NCBI RefSeq assembly: GCF_000308555.1
Contig: NZ_BAFY01000072.1
Span: 1-42,903, forward strand
DNA length: 42,903 nt
Direction: 5' to 3'
Origin: Nocardia cyriacigeorgica NBRC 100375
Lineage (GTDB): Bacteria; Actinomycetota; Actinomycetes; Mycobacteriales; Mycobacteriaceae
Shown here: piece after piece, positions 18,610 through 25,477 of the stretch
Layout: each line of letters starts with the position of its first letter
How positions within the stretch are numbered: position 1 is the first letter of the stretch
Made by a program: the position numbers and the translations under genes
Notes under the pieces: model-generated
Told to the model about the DNA's origin: nothing
Seen by the model: only the letters and a program-made list of their open reading frames with translations
Database searches by the model: none

Positions 18610-19047
18610 GTGACCATCCTCGGAATCGGCTTGGACCTGGTAACCATCTCCGAGTTCGCCGAACAGCTGCAACGGTCCGGGACGACCATGCTCAGGGAGA
18701 GCTTCACCGCCGGTGAGCGGCGCTACTGCCAGAGCAAAGGCACCGACCCGGCTCGCAGCTACGCGGCGCGATGGGCGGCGAAGGAGGCGGTGCTCAAAGC
18801 CTGGGCATCGTCTCGCTTCGCGCGCCGCCCGCAGATCGGGGACAACCCATATCCGCTGATCGAGGTGGTCAACGACGCCTGGGGCAGGCCGAGCATCAAG
18901 CTGCACGGCCTGGCCGCGGAATTCCTGCCCCGGGCGCGGGTGCACCTATCGCTGACCCACGACGGTGATACCGCCGCGGCGATGGTGGTGCTGGAAGATC
19001 CGGGCGAGCTGGCCGATCTCATCGAAGGCCGGGTGCCGGAGAGCTGA
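18610..19047 (+). CDS. acpS: Holo-[acyl-carrier-protein] synthase (phosphopantetheinyl transferase)
   Basis: A 145-residue AcpS. The Mg/CoA-binding Asp is in GIGLDLV (D9) and the second signature is WAAKEAVLKAW with its catalytic Glu and Lys. It transfers 4'-phosphopantetheine from CoA to the ACP serine, here most likely of the Fas protein encoded immediately upstream (11-base gap, so surely one transcript). The GTG at 18610 is the only start that gives the correct N-terminus; no strong Shine-Dalgarno is seen, which suggests translational coupling to fas. The stop codon touches the stop codon of the converging tetR gene, inside an 18-bp palindrome. Confidence 0.97.
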   Translation: MTILGIGLDLVTISEFAEQLQRSGTTMLRESFTAGERRYCQSKGTDPARSYAARWAAKEAVLKAWASSRFARRPQIGDNPYPLIEVVNDAWGRPSIKLHGLAAEFLPRARVHLSLTHDGDTAAAMVVLEDPGELADLIEGRVPES

Positions 19048-19056
19048 TCAGCTCTC
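19039..19056. repeat. 18-bp perfect palindrome across the converging acpS and tetR stop codons
   Basis: GAGAGCTGATCAGCTCTC is identical on both strands and centred exactly on the two abutting TGA codons (19045-19047 and 19048-19050). Both proteins therefore end with the same residues, Glu-Ser. As RNA it could form a tight hairpin with a minimal loop, perhaps aiding termination on both strands, or the DNA may be a protein site. Confidence 0.85.
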
Positions 19057-19746
19057 GTTCGCGGTGCGCGATTCCTTTTCGGCCACCAGCAGATAGGCCA
19101 CCATCAGCCGTTTGAGTTCGGCGACGGCGTCGGCGTGGCTCTGCTCGTCCTGCACCGAGAAATTGAGCATCGAATAGACCACGTGCACCAGCACCTCGGC
19201 CATCATGGTGCGCCGGGCGCGGGGTGTGCGCGGGGTCAGCGGTCGCAGCATCTGCGAGACGACCTCGGCGAACTCCTTTTCGTGGATGGCGCCGGTGGCC
19301 CTGGTGGACGGCGTGGACTGCATCGCAAGCCAGACCTCGCGCCGCGACGGGTCGGTCATCCACAGGCTGGCCAGGTGATCGACGAACTGGTTCATATGGC
19401 GCAGCCAGTCCAGCGACGGGACCTCGCCGTGGAAGTCGGCCAGCTCCTGGGAAACCGCGACCAGGTCTTGCCGATTCAGCTCGCACACGATGACGTACTT
19501 GTTGGCGAAGAACTGATACAGCGTGCCGATCGGCACCTCGGCGCGGGCCGCCACCTCTTCACAGGTGAACGATTCGAACCCCACCTCGACCAGCAGTTCG
19601 CGGGAGGCCTGCAACAGCGCGTCGAACTTGCGTTTGCTGCGCTCCTGCGTCGGCCGCTTACGCGGCATCAGCTCCTGCGGATCGTCCTGCATATCCAACG
19701 CAGGGTCCAGGCGTCGTCTCGACCTGGTCTCCGTGCGCGTTTCCAC
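19048..19746 (-). CDS. TetR-family transcriptional regulator next to fas-acpS
   Basis: A 232-residue regulator. The first 27 residues are charged and poorly conserved; the HTH follows at about 35-80, with FTCEEVAARAEVPIGTLYQFF as the helix-turn-helix and recognition helix. The rest is an all-helical ligand domain. The start may be the GTG at 19746 or, giving a more typical N-terminus, the ATG at 19692. Position suggests a link with fatty acid synthesis, but it does not resemble the N-terminus of mycobacterial FasR (Rv3208) as I recall it, so identity with FasR is not claimed. It converges on acpS with zero intergenic bases. Ligand and targets are unknown; the three fas dyads and the dyad at 19843 are obvious candidates. 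Confidence 0.87.
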   Translation of the reverse strand: METRTETRSRRRLDPALDMQDDPQELMPRKRPTQERSKRKFDALLQASRELLVEVGFESFTCEEVAARAEVPIGTLYQFFANKYVIVCELNRQDLVAVSQELADFHGEVPSLDWLRHMNQFVDHLASLWMTDPSRREVWLAMQSTPSTRATGAIHEKEFAEVVSQMLRPLTPRTPRARRTMMAEVLVHVVYSMLNFSVQDEQSHADAVAELKRLMVAYLLVAEKESRTANES

Positions 19747-19842
19747 ACGTCCAGGCTAGCGGTAGCCGCCGGTCCGTGGCACACGACCGCTACTCCCGGT
19801 ACCTGAAACTGTCATTTGTCACCACCCATCCGCATCGGCCGT

Positions 19843-19861
19843 GGTATCGAACACATACCAA
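19843..19861. promoter_or_regulatory. Inverted repeat in the divergent tetR / membrane-protein promoter region
   Basis: TGGTAT and ATACCA are perfect 6-bp arms with a 7-base spacer, between the divergent genes starting at 19746 and 19983. The geometry fits a TetR-type dimer. It does not share the core of the fas dyads. Confidence 0.4.
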
Positions 19862-19982
19862 GGGCACGTGCCTGCGGCGGGTGTTCAGGGCAGGGATCCA
19901 GGGGAAATGCAGGGAAATCTCTCCAGGCTCATGGGTTTCGATGCGTCCGTGAGCCGGTAGCGGCACAGGGAAGGCGTGAACT

Positions 19983-21284
19983 GTGGTAGCTCGGTCCGAA
20001 CAGGCTCGATCCGTGATAACTCTCGGCGTGTCCACCGAACGCGGTGCGGTACACGCGGTGGCCCTCGGTGCCGAGGGCGCGAAATTGTCCGAACGGGTGC
20101 TGCTGCACCGCGTGGCCACCACCGAGGGTGACGGGAAGGCCGAGCTGGCCGAGACCGTGGCACGGGCGCTGGACCGGATCGCGGCCGAGATCGGCACGGG
20201 CGGTGAGATCGACGGGGTCGCGGTGGCCTACCGGGACTCCGCCGAGCGTCGCGCGATCGTCACCCGGCTGGCGTCGGGGCCGTGGCGCAGCGCCTCGCTG
20301 GTATCGACCAAGTCTGCGCATCTGAGCGTTGCCGGTGCGATGACCTGGCTCAACGAATTCGACAATCTGCTGATCTGCGAGGTGGTGCCGGGCTATCAGG
20401 CCTTCACCCTGGTCGATCCCGGCCGCAGCCGGGTGCTGGCGGCCACCGGCCATTCGGGTGCCGCCGTCACCATGGAGACCATGCGGGCGGCGGTCACGGT
20501 GGCCCGCGATCAACTCGACGCCGCCGAGGTCCGCCCCGACGCGGTGGTGTTGATCGGTTCGAGCGCCGACCAGCCTGCCGTCACCGGTGCCGTCGCCGGA
20601 TTCGGTGCGCCCGTGATCCCGTGCATGATCGCCGCTCCCGCGCCCGCCATCGGGGCCGCGCTGTTCGCCATGGACGATCTGATCGACACGGTTGTGCCGA
20701 TCGAACAGGCCCGCCGCCAGCGCGGTGGCGGGGTCGCGCTGGTCGCCGCCGCCGGTGTGCTGGCCAGCGGCCTGGCCGGTGGCGGGATGTATCTGCTGGC
20801 CCAGAACCGGCACTCCGGGCCCGCCGCCACCGACGCGATGTCGGCGGCGAACTCGCACACCGTCGACGCCGACAGCGGCGATCCCGCCCGCCCGGGTGCC
20901 GCGCCGCACCCGCCGCACGCACCGGCCCGGGCGCCGGAACCCATGGGATTCCAGCCGGGTTCGGCGACAGCGGTCCCGGAAACCGAGAGCCTGCACACCA
21001 CCCCACGCCCGCAGTACGCCGCGGGTCACCGGAATTCGTGGCCCGGCCACGATCGGGGCATCCCGTTGGTCGACGCGGAGCCGGAAACCGGGCCCGCGGC
21101 GTGGGTTCCGAGCCGCAACTCGGTGGTGCCGGAGCCGCAGGTGAAGGTCGGTGAGCCACACGGTTTCCTGTTCCCCGGGGAATCACCGCCTCCGCCGGCC
21201 TTCAGCGCCGAGTCCTACGCCTGGTGGACCGAGCATGTGCGGATGCTCGCCCAGTGGGCCGCCGAACAGGTCCTGCCCAGCTGA
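19983..21284 (+). CDS. Single-pass membrane protein with actin-like-looking N-terminal domain, function unknown
   Basis: A 433-residue protein. Residues 1-240 form a soluble alpha/beta domain starting VITLGVSTERGAVHAVAL, which resembles the first strands of actin/Hsp70-type ATPases and of mycobacterial DUF7159-type proteins; I cannot prove homology by eye. One transmembrane helix follows (about 248-274, GGGVALVAAAGVLASGLAGG), then an outside tail of about 160 residues rich in Pro, Ala and Glu. The topology (cytosolic sensor, one helix, Pro-rich exterior) suggests an envelope-associated role. The GTG at 19983 has AGGGAAGG (19967-19974) 8 bases upstream. It converges on the ABC permease 19 bases after its stop. 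Confidence 0.72.
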   Translation: MVARSEQARSVITLGVSTERGAVHAVALGAEGAKLSERVLLHRVATTEGDGKAELAETVARALDRIAAEIGTGGEIDGVAVAYRDSAERRAIVTRLASGPWRSASLVSTKSAHLSVAGAMTWLNEFDNLLICEVVPGYQAFTLVDPGRSRVLAATGHSGAAVTMETMRAAVTVARDQLDAAEVRPDAVVLIGSSADQPAVTGAVAGFGAPVIPCMIAAPAPAIGAALFAMDDLIDTVVPIEQARRQRGGGVALVAAAGVLASGLAGGGMYLLAQNRHSGPAATDAMSAANSHTVDADSGDPARPGAAPHPPHAPARAPEPMGFQPGSATAVPETESLHTTPRPQYAAGHRNSWPGHDRGIPLVDAEPETGPAAWVPSRNSVVPEPQVKVGEPHGFLFPGESPPPPAFSAESYAWWTEHVRMLAQWAAEQVLPS

Positions 21285-21303
21285 TCGGCGGCCGTCGAGC
21301 GGA

Positions 21304-22098
21304 TCAGTTCATGGTGCGGCGGCGCAGCAGCACACGGGCCGCGAGATAGCCGGCCAGCGCGATCACCGAGCACCAGCCGATCGCCAGCGCTGCGCTGTTG
21401 CCGATCGGCGTGCCCATGAGCAGTCCGCGCATCGTCTCGATCACCGGCGTCACGGGCTGGTGTTCGGCGAACGGATGCAGCCAGGTCGGCATCGATTCGG
21501 TCGGCACGAAGGCGCTGCTCACATACGGCAGGAACATGAACACGAAGGTGAAGCCGTTGGCGGCCTCCGGATTGCGGGCCAGCAGGCCCAGTGCCGCCGC
21601 GACCCAGGACAGAGCCAGCACGAACATCGCGATCACCGCGATGGCCGCCAGCCAGCGCAGCGGGTCGGCGGTGGGCCGGAAACCCAGCGCCACCGCGACC
21701 CCGATGACGATGCCGGTGGTCACCAGATTGCGCAGCACGCTCTCGGCGACATGCCCGGTAAGCACCGCCGATCGGGCGATGTCCATGGTGCGGAATCGGT
21801 CGATGATGCCGTTGTGCATATCGGTGGCCAGGGCAGGCGCCGTCATCGCCGCACCGAAACCGGCGCACAGCAGGATGATTCCGGGCACCACGTAATCGAT
21901 GTAGGCGCCCGGGCCCACATCCATCGCGCCGCCGAAGACGTAGACGAACATCAGCAGGATCATCACCGGCAGCGCGATCGTCATGATCATGGTGTCGGGA
22001 CTGCGCAGGGTATGGCGCAGATTGCGGTCCAGCATGGTGCCGGAGTCGACGGCGGCGCGCACGCTGCGTGCGGCGGGGGACAGGGTGGTCATCGTCAT
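21304..22098 (-). CDS. ABC-2 type exporter permease, DrrB-like
   Basis: A 264-residue permease with six predicted helices and the ABC2_membrane layout: N-terminal cytosolic segment (RNLRHTLRSPDTMIM), helix 1 at about 38-58, and the conserved MTAPALATDMHNGIIDRFRTM loop region split across helices 2-3. It pairs with the ATPase encoded 20 bases upstream to form a DrrAB-like exporter of lipophilic compounds. Two ATGs are possible (22098 and 22092); ACGAG sits just before the first, at better spacing for the second. The frame stays open far upstream through the ATPase gene, but that part is shadow sequence. The probable regulator is the divergent TetR at 23223. Substrate cannot be inferred. Confidence 0.9.
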   Translation of the reverse strand: MTMTTLSPAARSVRAAVDSGTMLDRNLRHTLRSPDTMIMTIALPVMILLMFVYVFGGAMDVGPGAYIDYVVPGIILLCAGFGAAMTAPALATDMHNGIIDRFRTMDIARSAVLTGHVAESVLRNLVTTGIVIGVAVALGFRPTADPLRWLAAIAVIAMFVLALSWVAAALGLLARNPEAANGFTFVFMFLPYVSSAFVPTESMPTWLHPFAEHQPVTPVIETMRGLLMGTPIGNSAALAIGWCSVIALAGYLAARVLLRRRTMN

Positions 22099-22118
22099 CT
22101 CGTTTCGGGGTGGGGGTG

Positions 22119-23096
22119 TCAGGCGGCGGTGTCGGCGGAGGTGGGGTGGCCGGTCAGGGCGAAGAACACGTCGTCGAGATCCGGCAGGTGCACGGTCAGC
22201 TGGTCGACGGCGATATCGAGCTCGTCGAAGCGGTTCAACAGCCGCTTCACATCGCCGGCATTGCCGTCGGAGGGCACCTGCAAGGTGAGTTGCTCGGTAT
22301 CGGCGAGGACGCGATCGCCCGCGGGCACCACTCGCGCATCGATCGCCCGGGCGGCGGCCGACAGCAGAGCACTGTCGGCGAAGCGCAGCCTGATGTGGCC
22401 GCCGGGGGCCAGCTGCTTGAGCTCCTCGGGCGTCCCGTCGGCGACCAGCTTGCCGCAGTCGAGCACGGCCACCCGGTCGGCGAGCTGGTTGGCTTCCTCC
22501 AGGTATTGCGTGGTCAGGAAGACCGTGGTGCCGTCGGCGGCCAGCTCCTGGATCACCTGCCACAGATCGCGCCGGCTGCGCGGGTCCAGACCGGTGGTGG
22601 GTTCATCGAGGAACAGGATGCGTGGTCTGCTCATCAGGCTCATGGCCAGATCGAGGCGGCGGCGCATACCGCCGGAGTAGGTGCCCGCCCGACGGCTCGC
22701 GGCCTCGGTCAGATCGAACCGCTCGAGCAATTCGGCGGTGCGGCGGCGTGTTTCGGCACGGCCCAGGTGCAGCAGCTTGCCGGTGAGGTGCAGGTTCTCC
22801 ACCCCGGTCAGCACCTCGTCCACGGCCGAGTACTGGCCGGTGACGCCGATCAGCCTGCGCACGATCGCGGGCTCGTCGACGACGTCGTGGCCGAACACCA
22901 GGGCCCGGCCCTGGTCCGGCGTGCTCAGCGTGGCGAGGATGCGCACCATCGTCGTCTTGCCCGCACCGTTGGGTCCGAGCAGCGAGAAAACTGTTCCGGC
23001 AGCGATGTTCAGGTCGATGCCGTCGAGTACCACGCGCTCGCCGAATGACTTGCCCAAGTGGGCGAGGGTGAGCGCGGGTGGGCGAGAGGAACTCAT
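22119..23096 (-). CDS. ABC exporter ATPase, daunorubicin-resistance (DrrA) type
   Basis: A 325-residue ATPase. Walker A is GPNGAGKTT, the Q-loop is in VTGQYSAVDE, the signature is YSGGMRRRLDLA, Walker B is ILFLDEPTTGLD, followed by the H-loop region where Gln replaces the usual His (LTTQYLEE), as is normal in DrrA-type proteins. The C-terminal 80 residues are the DUF4162 domain typical of DrrA. The ATG at 23096 has GGAG 6 bases upstream. It is first in the drrA-drrB-like pair and faces a TetR gene across an AT-rich operator, the standard layout for a drug- or lipid-responsive exporter. Confidence 0.95.
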   Translation of the reverse strand: MSSSRPPALTLAHLGKSFGERVVLDGIDLNIAAGTVFSLLGPNGAGKTTMVRILATLSTPDQGRALVFGHDVVDEPAIVRRLIGVTGQYSAVDEVLTGVENLHLTGKLLHLGRAETRRRTAELLERFDLTEAASRRAGTYSGGMRRRLDLAMSLMSRPRILFLDEPTTGLDPRSRRDLWQVIQELAADGTTVFLTTQYLEEANQLADRVAVLDCGKLVADGTPEELKQLAPGGHIRLRFADSALLSAAARAIDARVVPAGDRVLADTEQLTLQVPSDGNAGDVKRLLNRFDELDIAVDQLTVHLPDLDDVFFALTGHPTSADTAA

Positions 23097-23112
23097 GAGG
23101 ATCTCCGATCCA

Positions 23113-23155
23113 AAACTGTTTATAACCTATACTGTGTTTATAGAGTAAACAGTTT
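23113..23155. promoter_or_regulatory. AT-rich divergent promoter and TetR operator of the ABC exporter
   Basis: AAACTGTTTA (23113-23122) and TAAACAGTTT (23146-23155) are perfect 10-bp inverted arms; a third half-site TGTTTA (23135-23140) makes a tighter dyad TGTTTA-tagag-TAAACA (23135-23151). TATACT (23128-23133) on the plus strand and TATAAA on the minus strand (23119-23124) fit -10 boxes for the two divergent genes, so a bound repressor would block both. This is the most AT-rich spot in the area. Confidence 0.75.
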
Positions 23156-23222
23156 ATGGGCGCAAGGGAAGGCGGCCGCGGACACGGATAGAGTCGACGC
23201 GAGCGAAGGAGGATGGCAGACG

Positions 23223-23954
23223 ATGACGTCCGGTACAGGCGAGCTACCGAAGGCGGTAGCGCTGATGTGGGGGCTCGAACAGCCGGGCGGTCGCGGCCCC
23301 AAACGCGGGCTCAGCCTCGAGCAGATCATCGAGGCCGCCATCGCGATCGGTGATGCCGAGGGATTCGCGGCGCTGTCGATGAACCGCGTCGCCCGCGAAC
23401 TGGGGTTCACGGCGATGTCGCTGTACCGCTATGTCGACAGCAAGGCGACCCTGATGGAGATGATGCTCGATCACGTCATCGGGCTGCCGCCGGAGATCGA
23501 GCCCGGCGCGTCCTGGCGCGCCGGGCTGGCGCGGTGGGCGCGCAGCGAATACGAGGTGCTGGGCAGGCATCCCTGGGCGCTGGACATTTCGTTCGGCGGC
23601 TCACCGCCGCTCGGCCCGAACAATATGGCCTGGCTCGAGGCCGGACTCGGCACACTGCGCGAGGTGCCGGTACCCGACGCGGTCAAGCTCCAGCTCGTGA
23701 TGAACCTGTCGCTGTATGTGATCGGGCGCCGCCGCGCGGCCCGCGATATCGCCCCGAGCCTCGAATCCGAGGCCGACTTCACCGAACCGCTGCGGCAGCT
23801 ACTCGATCCGCAGCAGTTCCCGGCGCTGCTGTCCGCGCTGAGCAACCGCGCCTTCGACGACGACGACATCGACTGGGAGAAAGGCGATTTCGAGTTCGGC
23901 ATGGAACGGCTGCTCGACGGCTACGAATGCTTCCTCAACGCCTACGGCAGCTGA
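23223..23954 (+). CDS. TetR-family repressor of the adjacent DrrAB-like exporter
   Basis: A 243-residue regulator with the HTH at about 30-75 (ALSMNRVARELGFTAMSLYRYVDSK) and a TetR_C (tetracycline-repressor type 2) ligand domain. The N-terminal PGGRGPKRGLSLEQIIEAA segment is typical of regulators next to DrrA genes in actinomycetes. The ATG at 23223 has a near-perfect AAGGAGGA 9 bases upstream. It is divergent from the exporter and shares the operator at 23113-23155, so autoregulation and repression of the exporter, relieved by an exported ligand, is the natural reading. Confidence 0.93.
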   Translation: MTSGTGELPKAVALMWGLEQPGGRGPKRGLSLEQIIEAAIAIGDAEGFAALSMNRVARELGFTAMSLYRYVDSKATLMEMMLDHVIGLPPEIEPGASWRAGLARWARSEYEVLGRHPWALDISFGGSPPLGPNNMAWLEAGLGTLREVPVPDAVKLQLVMNLSLYVIGRRRAARDIAPSLESEADFTEPLRQLLDPQQFPALLSALSNRAFDDDDIDWEKGDFEFGMERLLDGYECFLNAYGS

Positions 23955-23972
23955 TCACACCGACAGCTCACC

Positions 23973-24443
23973 TCACACCGACAGATCGCGGCGCAGCTTG
24001 GCCACGTGCCCGGTGGCGCGCACGTTGTACTGGGCCACCTCGATCTTGCCTTCCTCGTCGACCAGGAAGGTCGAGCGGATGACGCCGGTGACCTTCTTGC
24101 CGTACATCATCTTCTCGCCGAAGGCGCCCCACGCGGTGAGCACCGTGCGCTCCGGATCCGACAGCAGCGGGAAGTTCAGGCCCTCGTTGTCGCGGAACTT
24201 CGCCAGCTTGGCCGGTTTGTCGGGGGAGATGCCGATGACGTCGATGCCCGCGCCGGACAGCTCGCTCAGGTTGTCGCGGAAATCGCAGGCCTGCTTGGTG
24301 CAGCCGGGGGTGCTCGCGGCCGGGTAGAAGTACACGATCACCTTGCGGCCGCGATAGTCGGCGAGCGAGACGTCCTTGCCGTCGGCGTCGGGCAGGGTGA
24401 AATCGGGGGCGGGATCGCCGGGGGAGAGACGGTTGTCGGTCAT
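23973..24443 (-). CDS. bcp: Thiol peroxidase of the BCP/PrxQ family
   Basis: A 156-residue peroxiredoxin. The peroxidatic Cys48 lies in PAASTPGCTKQACDF with the resolving Cys53 five residues on, the PrxQ/BCP alpha2-type pattern. It reduces hydrogen peroxide and organic hydroperoxides using thioredoxin in the cytosol. The ATG at 24443 is used; a GTG directly before it is possible. It is divergent from the DUF3618 gene, a pairing I recall from mycobacteria (Rv2521 and Rv2520c) and hence conserved. The short gap after the upstream TetR gene (18 bases between stops) holds a small direct repeat, TCACACCGACAG twice. Confidence 0.95.
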   Translation of the reverse strand: MTDNRLSPGDPAPDFTLPDADGKDVSLADYRGRKVIVYFYPAASTPGCTKQACDFRDNLSELSGAGIDVIGISPDKPAKLAKFRDNEGLNFPLLSDPERTVLTAWGAFGEKMMYGKKVTGVIRSTFLVDEEGKIEVAQYNVRATGHVAKLRRDLSV

Positions 24444-24570
24444 CACCGAACCGTAACCGAAGGCGCCGACAGCGACCGCGGATACACTCGTCGGCGAGCC
24501 CTGGACCGGCCGTGCTCGACAGCCGGCCGGGGGCCCCGCGAACCAGGCAATTGTCTACAGGAGGCGCCAA

Positions 24571-24792
24571 GTGGCAAGGGATACCGAGCGGATCGAGCAG
24601 GAGATCGAGGCCGCGCGGACGCGACTGGCCAGCACGCTGGACGAGATCGCGGTGCGGGCCGATCCGCAGCGGATCGCCGACGACACCAAGCAGCTGGTGG
24701 TGGCCAAGGTCAACGAGCCCAAGGTGAAGTACACCCTCATCGGTGCCGGGGTGCTGCTGGCCGGTCTGGTGCTGGTCAAGATCTTCCGCTGA
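24571..24792 (+). CDS. DUF3618 single-pass membrane protein
   Basis: A 73-residue protein with the DUF3618 signature: DTERIEQEIEAARTRLASTLDE as an amphipathic N-terminal helix, a conserved ADPQRIADDTKQ stretch, and a C-terminal transmembrane helix (about 54-71, LIGAGVLLAGLVLVKIF). Function is unknown; it is common beside bcp in mycolic actinomycetes. The GTG at 24571 has AGGAGG (24559-24564) 6 bases upstream. A strong hairpin follows 37 bases after the stop. Confidence 0.93.
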   Translation: MARDTERIEQEIEAARTRLASTLDEIAVRADPQRIADDTKQLVVAKVNEPKVKYTLIGAGVLLAGLVLVKIFR

Positions 24793-24828
24793 GCGCTGCG
24801 GCGATTCGCTCGACGCGACGCCCGCGAA

Positions 24829-24875
24829 ACAGACGAACACCCGGTCGGCAGTAGCCGCACCGGGTGTTCGTCTGT
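24829..24875. terminator. Strong bidirectional hairpin between converging genes
   Basis: A perfect 17-bp stem (24829-24845 with 24859-24875), extended inside by CGGC-AGTA-GCCG with one bulged base. It lies between the converging DUF3618 and Excalibur genes and so can end both transcripts. Confidence 0.88.
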
Positions 24876-24885
24876 GTGGAGAGTG

Positions 24886-25185
24886 TCAGACCGTCGGGCA
24901 CGCGAATCCGTCACCATCCGGATCCAGGTGCGGCCCGAAGCCGGGTTCGCCACGGAAGATCGGCGCCCGGCCCGCGGCCTTGACGTCCTCGCAGTTGGCG
25001 AAGGCGCCACCGGCCGAGCCGGTCTGCGAGGTTCCGGCCGAGCCGGTGGCCGCCGAACCGGTGTCGACGGCGGACGAACCGGTGCCTGCGGAACCGGAGG
25101 GAGCGGGGACGGCCAGCGCGGTGGGGGCCGCGAGGAGGGTCAGTCCCGCGGCGGCGACGCTGACGGTGAGCCGGCGAACGTTCAT
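24886..25185 (-). CDS. Secreted protein with C-terminal Excalibur calcium-binding domain
   Basis: A 99-residue protein: signal peptide with cleavage predicted after TALA (about residue 25), a Gly/Ser/Ala/Thr-rich linker (about 28-60), and an Excalibur domain (FANCEDVKAAGRAPI ... LDPDGDGFACP) with the DxDxDG loop and the Cys pair expected to form a disulfide. The domain is usually tethered to nucleases or surface proteins; here it stands alone. The ATG at 25185 has AGAGGAA about 5 bases upstream; the longer frame to 25266 is rejected because the signal peptide starts here. A very similar linker occurs in the small secreted protein at 31366-31650. Confidence 0.88.
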   Translation of the reverse strand: MNVRRLTVSVAAAGLTLLAAPTALAVPAPSGSAGTGSSAVDTGSAATGSAGTSQTGSAGGAFANCEDVKAAGRAPIFRGEPGFGPHLDPDGDGFACPTV

Positions 25186-25419
25186 GTATTCCTCTATGTT
25201 CTGCTGCGGTGGAATTGGCGCCGGAGAGTCCGAACGCCGCATCCACTGTTGTGACGACCCACGCACTTGTCAACCGGATGACTCCCATATGCCGGTGGCG
25301 ACCGGGGGATCCGGTGCGTGGACCAGGGCCGGGACACGCGCATGGGGTAGTTCGGTGAATTCCGGTGAAACGGCCGGTTGTGGTAGGGATTCAGCTGTGT
25401 CCGTTGTATGCCTACCGCC

Positions 25420-25438
25420 GCGCGCGATCATCGCGCGC
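25420..25438. promoter_or_regulatory. 9-bp inverted repeat before the acyltransferase gene
   Basis: GCGCGCGAT and ATCGCGCGC flank one central base, about 40 bases before the acyltransferase start. It may be an operator or a leader hairpin. Elsewhere in 25186-25477 nothing else was recognised. Confidence 0.4.
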
Positions 25439-25477
25439 CCGGTGTGCGGGCGAGTGAGCTAAACCGGGAGAGAGCAG

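Noticed and set aside
19048..19746. Calling the TetR gene next to acpS fasR
   Set aside because: Its N-terminal and HTH sequences do not resemble mycobacterial FasR as I remember it; position alone is not enough.
23942..23985. Direct repeat TCACACCGACAG twice between tetR and bcp
   Set aside because: Two short copies only, one inside or next to the bcp 3' end; likely a small slippage duplication without function.
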